Positions 58,923 to 64,000 of a stretch of DNA of 64,000 nt are shown here, one piece after another. Every line of letters begins with the position of its first letter. The first letter of the stretch is position 1. Source of the stretch: Saprospira grandis. GTDB lineage: Bacteria; Bacteroidota; Bacteroidia; Chitinophagales; Saprospiraceae. The stretch is from the NCBI RefSeq assembly GCF_027594745.1, contig NZ_CP110854.1:1178001-1242000 (forward strand). The letters are read 5' to 3'. The notes under the pieces are model-generated. The model saw only the letters and a list, made by a program, of their open reading frames with translations, was not told where the DNA came from and did no database searches. The position numbers and the translations under genes are program-made.

Positions 58923-60959
58923 ATGCCTGCTCCCCGTTTCCTATTTTTTTTCCCGGAGACCAAACGCCAAGCGAGACTAGAAGAAACGCTTTTGTGTTTG
59001 GGTAGCTTTTGGACCATGCTCATCTGTTTGGCGTATTGGGTCCTTAGCTTCTCCTATGACTATCAGGAAGCGACGCCTATTGGGGCTTTATTGGGTGGTT
59101 TGGCTTATTTGGGGCTCTTTTTATGGATAAAGTTTAGGGCCTTTTCGCCTTGGTTATCCTTTATCTATATTCTCATTTCGCTTAGTTTACTGGATGGGCT
59201 TTGGATGATGGTGGGGGGCATTTACAGTGACTTGCCCATATTGTTATTGTTGGCCTTTTTTGCTTCTTTGATGATTTCGGCCAAGGGGTGGTTATGGTTG
59301 GCCATGCTGCTCAACTTTAGCAACTTTGCCTTTTTGTTAGTTTTGCACCTTTATTTTCCAGAGAGCATCAACTATCATCCGCCAGCTGCAGAGGTAGCTT
59401 TTACCAGTTTTACGAGTTTGGGAGTGGCTTTATTTTCGGTTTGGGTATTGATGGGCATCTTAAAGGAGCGCTATCAACTGAGTCAGGAACAATTGGAAGA
59501 AAAAAACATGGCCTTAAGAGATGCCAGCCAGGCCAAGTCTCAGTTTTTGGCCCAGATGAGCCATGAAATCCGGACCCCCATGAATGGGATGTTGGGCATG
59601 GCCCAGCTCCTGCTAGACGGTCCACTAAGCGAAGAGCAACAAGAATATGCGCAGACCCTCAAACAAAGCGGCGAGCAGCTTTTGCAGATTGTCAATGAGA
59701 TTTTGGATTACTCTAAGTTAGAGGCGGGAGGCTGGCATTTGCAGGAGCAAGAATTTGAGTTGGAGCGGGCCGTAGAGGAGGCCATGAATATTGCGGTGTC
59801 TAGGGCCTTAGCCAAGGGATTGAGCTTGCGTTATTTTCCAGATGCCCATTTGCCAGAGCAGCTCATTGGAGATGCGACAAAGATTCGGCAAATGCTATTA
59901 AATTTATTGGACAACGCCATTAAGTTTAGTCATCAGGGCTGCATCTCTATTTATCTATCCAAATTGCGGGAAGAAGAAGATCGAGTTTGGGTAGAATTTC
60001 GCTTAACGGATCAGGGTGTGGGGATTCCCAAAGCCAAGCAAAGCGATTTATTTAAAGAGTTTTCTCAACTGTCCAATCAGCAGGCGCATAGCAGCTCGGG
60101 CACGGGTTTGGGCCTAGCCATTGTTCGGCAATTGGCCGAGCAGATGGGCGGCCGTGTTGGTGTAGATAGTGCAGCTGGACAAGGAGCTAGTTTTTACTTT
60201 CATTTGCCCTTACAAAAAGCAGCCTCCAAGTCGGCCAGTTTATTTAAGGGCAAACGGCTCTTTTTGTTGAGCAAAAACAAGGATGCCGCTCGTTTTTTCA
60301 AGGCTATTTGTCAGCGTTGGGAGATGGAATACTTTCAGTTTTGGGAGCCCGATGCCAGTCATCAGGCTGCGGAGCTAGACATTATTCCCGCTCCTGATTT
60401 TGTCTTTTTTGATAGCCAGTTACAAGATCCTGAAGAGGTGTTGAGTTGGCCTTGTCCCCAGTTTTTGATTTTAGCATTAGGCGAAGATCGGAAGCTCAGC
60501 CGCAACTTTCAAGCAGCACTTTCTGCCCCTTTGCGCCCGCTCCGAATCAAGCAGTTATTGCTCAAGCAAATGTCGGTGGTCCAAGAGGAAAAGGAGGAGG
60601 GGCCTAGCTGGCCATGGACCAATAAAAGGATACTTTTGGCCGAGGATAATAAGATCAATCAGCGTTTGATGCAACAAATTTTGGAGCGAATGGGGCTTTG
60701 GTTGCATATTGTACAAAATGGGCAGGAAGCCCTTGACTTTTTGGCCCAAGAAGAGGTAGATCTTATTTTTATGGATCTACAAATGCCCGTTTTAGATGGG
60801 CGAACAGCCAGCCAAGAAATTCGAGCTCAACAGATTAAAACGCCCATTATTGCGCTTAGCGGAGAAGAGGAAAGCCCTATTCAGGGCATCAATGGCTTTT
60901 TGCAAAAGCCCATTGCGCGAGAAGAACTAGAGGCTTGTTTGCGCCAGTTTTTTTGCTAG
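58923..60959 (+). CDS. Hybrid sensor histidine kinase with receiver domain
   Basis: A 678-residue membrane sensor. Six or so membrane helices (about 25-185) take the place of a periplasmic sensor. A short coiled coil leads to HisKA (H214 in S-H-E-I-R-T-P), then HATPase_c with the N box (N-L-L-D-N-A-I-K-F), D-Q-G-V-G-I-P and G-T-G-L-G-L-A-I. A degenerate receiver-like stretch follows (about 445-540), then an intact receiver domain (about 570-678) with phospho-acceptor D618 in M-D-L-Q-M-P and Lys in L-Q-K-P. The signal is presumably sensed within the membrane. The frame opens further upstream with TTG at 58845; the ATG at 58923 is preferred. No separate response regulator is adjacent. Confidence 0.88.
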   Translation: MPAPRFLFFFPETKRQARLEETLLCLGSFWTMLICLAYWVLSFSYDYQEATPIGALLGGLAYLGLFLWIKFRAFSPWLSFIYILISLSLLDGLWMMVGGIYSDLPILLLLAFFASLMISAKGWLWLAMLLNFSNFAFLLVLHLYFPESINYHPPAAEVAFTSFTSLGVALFSVWVLMGILKERYQLSQEQLEEKNMALRDASQAKSQFLAQMSHEIRTPMNGMLGMAQLLLDGPLSEEQQEYAQTLKQSGEQLLQIVNEILDYSKLEAGGWHLQEQEFELERAVEEAMNIAVSRALAKGLSLRYFPDAHLPEQLIGDATKIRQMLLNLLDNAIKFSHQGCISIYLSKLREEEDRVWVEFRLTDQGVGIPKAKQSDLFKEFSQLSNQQAHSSSGTGLGLAIVRQLAEQMGGRVGVDSAAGQGASFYFHLPLQKAASKSASLFKGKRLFLLSKNKDAARFFKAICQRWEMEYFQFWEPDASHQAAELDIIPAPDFVFFDSQLQDPEEVLSWPCPQFLILALGEDRKLSRNFQAALSAPLRPLRIKQLLLKQMSVVQEEKEEGPSWPWTNKRILLAEDNKINQRLMQQILERMGLWLHIVQNGQEALDFLAQEEVDLIFMDLQMPVLDGRTASQEIRAQQIKTPIIALSGEEESPIQGINGFLQKPIAREELEACLRQFFC

Positions 60960-60964
60960 CTTTG
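60957..60964 (+). promoter_or_regulatory. Candidate -7 box of the GT-C-like gene
   Basis: TAGCTTTG matches TAnnTTTG and overlaps the kinase stop codon, 35 bases before the next ATG. The -33 element is weak (CTTG 19 bases upstream). Confidence 0.35.
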
Positions 60965-60998
60965 CGCTATTATTTTCACGCATCCTCCCCTCCTAATC

Positions 60999-62474
60999 AT
61001 GAAAGTTACTGCAGAAAAAATAGCCCTTTATAGTCTTGGATTTCTTTTTTGTATTCTGCTGCTCTACAAGGCGGTCAAGATGAGTATGACTCATGATGAA
61101 GCCGCTACTTTTTTGGTCTATACCAAATGGTCTATTTATGATATCTGGACCAATTCGGGCCCCAATCCCACGGCCAACAACCACCTACTCAACACCTTAT
61201 TGATTAAATTTTTGGTGCAGCTCTTTGGCGATCATCAGTTGGTGGTTCGCCTTAGCAATATTTTAGCGGGATTCAGTTTTCTCTATTTCTCTGGGCGCCT
61301 GATGCAACAGGTTTTTGAGCCCAAAAATAAGCTTTTGGTCCTTTTGGGCTTCAGCCTGCTGCTGATGAATAATTATCAGTTTGATTTTTTTGCCGTGGCT
61401 CGCGGCTATGGCTTGTCTATGGGCTTTTTTATGCCTGCGATCTATTTTTCGCTGCAGGCGGTCGCCAATTCTTCTATCCGAAGTTGGAGCTGGGCGGTCG
61501 GCCTTTGTCTGCTGGCGGTTTTGGCCAATTTTAGTAGCCTGGTTTTTTGTATCGCCTTGCTGGGCAGCGCGCTGCTGCTGGCGCTCAAAAAAGAGCGAAA
61601 CTGGCGGTTTTTGGGCCAAATTCTGGGTATTGCTAGTCTGGCGGCCCTCGTTTTAGGGCTGGCCATTGCCCCTGCCATCATTCGCCTCATCGAGTTTGAG
61701 CAGCTCTATTTTGGGGGAGATAATGGCTTTTTTCAAGATACTATAGGCAGCTTGGCCCGATCCTATACACACAATATTTCCTTTTTGCATTCGCCCAAAT
61801 ATATCCATTGGGGCTTTGGGTTTCTGCTTGTTTTTGCCGCTGCCCGCCTGCTTTTTTCGCTTGTCAAAGAGAAAAGTCAGGGCCCTACTCTTTTCATTCA
61901 ATTGGGTTTATCCTGCCTTTTGGCTAGCTGCATCGGCCATCTTTTGCTCCATCTCCTTTTCGATGTCAAGTTTCTGATGCAACGGACCGCCCTAATTTAT
62001 TTTCCCCTACTGCAGTTTTCGCTCATTAGCCTGCTGTATAGCCTTTATCAGGCTTTTCCCTTGGCCAAAAAATGGAAAAATACAGCTTTGGTCTTCGCCA
62101 GCGTTCTAGGCCTAAGCCTTTTTGGCCTCAACTACCGCCCCAATACCATGACCGAATGGTACTACAATGTAGAGGATAGAAAAATTTTGAGCGAATTGGA
62201 GGCGAGCATTCCCCAAAATGAAACCCATACCCTAGGCATTTGGTGGCTCTTTTTCCCCACTTTCGAGTTCTATCTAGAAACGGGGGTCTATCAAAATATT
62301 CAGCTCAATCCACACAATATGCAGCTTGATCTCGAGCAGGATTATGACTATTATTTTATCGACCACAATGCAGAACGAGTGGCCGCTTTAAGCGAAAAAT
62401 ACGAACGCTTCAAAAATTACCAACAAGGGATTCTCTTTCGCCATAAGAACTTTCCCATTCAGAAAAATAACTAG
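60999..62474 (+). CDS. Multi-pass membrane protein, GT-C glycosyltransferase-like
   Basis: A 491-residue protein with about nine to eleven membrane helices. A short periplasmic loop after the first helix carries M-T-H-D-E-A, the Asp-Glu motif expected for GT-C (PMT/ArnT-like) transferases that use lipid-linked sugars. A soluble C-terminal part follows (about 390-491). The donor and acceptor are unknown. The match to the GT39/DUF group is by pattern only. It stands alone after the histidine kinase. Confidence 0.65.
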   Translation: MKVTAEKIALYSLGFLFCILLLYKAVKMSMTHDEAATFLVYTKWSIYDIWTNSGPNPTANNHLLNTLLIKFLVQLFGDHQLVVRLSNILAGFSFLYFSGRLMQQVFEPKNKLLVLLGFSLLLMNNYQFDFFAVARGYGLSMGFFMPAIYFSLQAVANSSIRSWSWAVGLCLLAVLANFSSLVFCIALLGSALLLALKKERNWRFLGQILGIASLAALVLGLAIAPAIIRLIEFEQLYFGGDNGFFQDTIGSLARSYTHNISFLHSPKYIHWGFGFLLVFAAARLLFSLVKEKSQGPTLFIQLGLSCLLASCIGHLLLHLLFDVKFLMQRTALIYFPLLQFSLISLLYSLYQAFPLAKKWKNTALVFASVLGLSLFGLNYRPNTMTEWYYNVEDRKILSELEASIPQNETHTLGIWWLFFPTFEFYLETGVYQNIQLNPHNMQLDLEQDYDYYFIDHNAERVAALSEKYERFKNYQQGILFRHKNFPIQKNN

Positions 62475-62477
62475 TGT

Positions 62478-62665
62478 TTTTTGGGGCTGCCCCGCCCTTT
62501 GGGCGGGTCGGGCTATGTCGCAGCTCGCAGGTCTGCTCGGCCCTGCGGGCTTTTTCGCTTTGCTTCAAAAGCCCTGGGTCTGGCCTTCGGCCACTGCTTT
62601 CTATCCCTCAGCCACGTCGCTACGCTCCTATGCGGGCGCTGCGCGCCCTGCAAAGCTGCAATTGG
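62478..62665 (+). repeat. GC-rich intergenic hairpin repeat, copy 20
   Basis: Forward copy: TTTTTTGGGGCTGCCCCGCC, GCAGCTCGCAGGTCTGCTCGG, a long copy-specific hairpin (GGGCTTTT...AAAAGCCC) before GGTCTG, GGCCTTCGGCC and the CATCCCTCAGCC tail. It separates convergent genes. Confidence 0.87.
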
Positions 62666-62674
62666 ACCAACAGG

Positions 62675-64000
62675 CTAGCGCTTTTTGGGCGGAAAAAGCT
62701 CAAAGCGCTTCTGAAAATCTTTCAATAAGCCATTTTGCTTCAAAAAGTGGACATACTTCTCTCGGTCGGTTGTCGGCCGATGTTTTGGCTTGGGGATATC
62801 TTCTTCCTTGGGTTCCTCTATCGTAAATTTGTACTGTAATTTGGGCAGACCAAATTCTTCTCGCAACTGATTGAGCAGGGCCTGTTCATCGCCAATAGCG
62901 TCTTTTACTCTTTGGCTACTCACCACTAATCCTAGGGCCTGTTCTTCTTTGGGCAAAACCGTCAATTTAGCCGATCGCAGCAGGGCTTGCATAGAAGGCG
63001 ACTCCATTTTTTGGGCATAGGCTTCCCAAAGGGCCAAAACAGCCTTTTCTTCCCAGCTTTTGTGTACAATTTGCTTTTTGCGCTCTTCTTCCGCCTGAAT
63101 TTCGGCCTTAAGGGCATCTATGGCCGTTTCTTTTTTCTTTTTGAGGCGCTCCTTTAAACTCTTTTTAGGCTTTTTTTCCAGTTTTGGCGCTGCCTCCTTG
63201 GGCTCTTCTTTGGTTGCAACTACTTTAGGGCTAGTTGTTTCTTTGGGTTCTTCTTGTTTTTTGCTGGGGGCAGCGCCTTCTTGGACCACTTCCGTCGGCC
63301 TACTTTCTACGGTTTGCACATACTGTACAACTTGCTGTGGAGCCAAAGTTTTGGGCTGTATCGCCCTGCGGATATGGGCCATTTTAATCAGAGCCATTTC
63401 TACATGTAGGCGCTTATTTCTGGCCATTTTATAATTCACATCGCAGGCGGCGCTCAGGCTCAGGGCCGAAACCAAAATATCTTTGGGCGCCAATTGGGCC
63501 TGTTGCTGATAGCGTTGGCGCAGCTTTTCACTAAGGTCCAAAAGGCCAAGGGTGCTAGCATCTTGGGCCATTAGCAAATTGCGCAAATGCAAAGAAAGGC
63601 CATCTAAGAAAATATCGCCATCAAATCCCTTTCGCTGAATTTGGTCAAAGATGAGGAGCAATTGCTGCATATCCTCCGCCAAGATGGCATCAATAATCTG
63701 AAAGTAATAATCGTAATCTAAAATATTCAGGTTTTCAATGACATCCTCATAGCGGATATGGCTGCCTGAAAAACTGACCATGCGGTCAAAAATAGAAAGG
63801 GCATCTCGCAGAGCGCCATCGGCCTTTTGGGCAATCATATTGAGGGCCTCTTCTTCGGCCTCAATGCCCTCTTCTTGGCAAATTTTGGCCAAATGCGCTC
63901 GCATATCGGCTACCTGAATTCGATTAAAGTCAAAAATTTGACAGCGAGAGAGAATAGTGGGAATAATTTTATGCTTCTCGGTAGTGGCCAAAATGAAAAT
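62675..64000 (-). CDS. dnaX: DNA polymerase III subunit gamma/tau (C-terminal part)
   Basis: Runs off the right edge, so only the last 440 or so residues are present. The first visible residues include F-I-L-A-T-T-E-K-H-K-I-I-P-T-I-L-S-R-C-Q, the highly conserved end of the DnaX AAA+ domain, followed by G-A-L-R-D-A-L-S. The collar domain follows. The tau extension is Lys/Glu-rich (about visible residues 235-300), then a C-terminal domain that binds the polymerase alpha subunit. DnaX loads the sliding clamp and organises the replisome. The leftmost Met in the window is not a start. Confidence 0.92.
   Translation of the reverse strand: MFILATTEKHKIIPTILSRCQIFDFNRIQVADMRAHLAKICQEEGIEAEEEALNMIAQKADGALRDALSIFDRMVSFSGSHIRYEDVIENLNILDYDYYFQIIDAILAEDMQQLLLIFDQIQRKGFDGDIFLDGLSLHLRNLLMAQDASTLGLLDLSEKLRQRYQQQAQLAPKDILVSALSLSAACDVNYKMARNKRLHVEMALIKMAHIRRAIQPKTLAPQQVVQYVQTVESRPTEVVQEGAAPSKKQEEPKETTSPKVVATKEEPKEAAPKLEKKPKKSLKERLKKKKETAIDALKAEIQAEEERKKQIVHKSWEEKAVLALWEAYAQKMESPSMQALLRSAKLTVLPKEEQALGLVVSSQRVKDAIGDEQALLNQLREEFGLPKLQYKFTIEEPKEEDIPKPKHRPTTDREKYVHFLKQNGLLKDFQKRFELFPPKKR

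Noticed and set aside
1..64000. Insertion sequence, integrase or prophage
   Set aside because: No transposase, recombinase or phage structural motif was found in any frame inspected; the repeats carry no gene.

Overview
The window reads as chromosome of a gliding, protein-secreting Bacteroidota bacterium, most likely Saprospira or a close relative. This is inferred from type IX secretion (T9SS) C-terminal sorting domains, SprB-like repeats, the futalosine route to menaquinone, bacillithiol synthesis, a complete Bat operon, TAnnTTTG-type -7 promoter boxes, and a bacterial major vault protein (MVP). About 40 protein genes and one tRNA-Leu are supported. I see no prophage, insertion-sequence transposase or CRISPR array.

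Layout. 0-7.3 kb: an M1-peptidase-like exported protein that has lost catalytic residues, then a 1567-residue subtilisin-like T9SS cargo. 7.7-11.4 kb (minus strand): an NRDE/TANGO2 protein, futalosine hydrolase, a small exported protein, a DoxD-DoxA fusion and an ABC ATPase. 11.7-17.3 kb (minus): an 1885-residue T9SS adhesin-like protein with two tandem beta-helix units. 17.7-19.1 kb: cryptochrome DASH. 19.5-28.8 kb: a nine-gene Bat operon (MoxR, DUF58, DUF4381-like, BatA, BatB, BatC, two BatD-type proteins, BatE). 29.1-35.5 kb: a DUF4197 lipoprotein, a T9SS protein, BshB1 and MVP. 35.8-42.7 kb: an S9 peptidase lipoprotein, an exported WD40-caspase and a frameshifted alpha/beta hydrolase. 42.7-43.9 kb: a gene-free region with a dispersed repeat and a 22-bp hairpin minisatellite. 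43.9-49.1 kb: a small unknown protein, YebC, tRNA-Leu, an exported unknown, and an overlapping operon of O-methyltransferase, WG-repeat protein and histidine phosphatase. 49.4-51.7 kb: a radical SAM/SPASM enzyme coupled to a GT4 glycosyltransferase. 52.1-58.7 kb: an RtcR-like AAA+ protein, GNAT, M20 amidohydrolase, transaldolase, a 42-bp minisatellite that encodes coiled coil, and a THUMP-like methyltransferase. 58.9-64 kb: a hybrid histidine kinase, a GT-C-like membrane protein and the C-terminal part of DNA polymerase III gamma/tau.

The dominant non-coding theme is a GC-rich intergenic repeat present about 20 times in 64 kb, in both orientations. Short conserved words alternate with hairpins whose sequence differs between copies while self-complementarity is kept. 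Several copies start exactly at the T-run of a Rho-independent terminator. Two copies fall at the 5' ends of reading frames.

The most notable items are the MVP gene, the covarying hairpin repeat family, the RtcR-like CARF/AAA+ protein, the two-strand coiled-coil minisatellite, the WG-repeat/methyltransferase operon and the degenerate M1 protein. All functional calls are motif recognition by eye; no database search was run.
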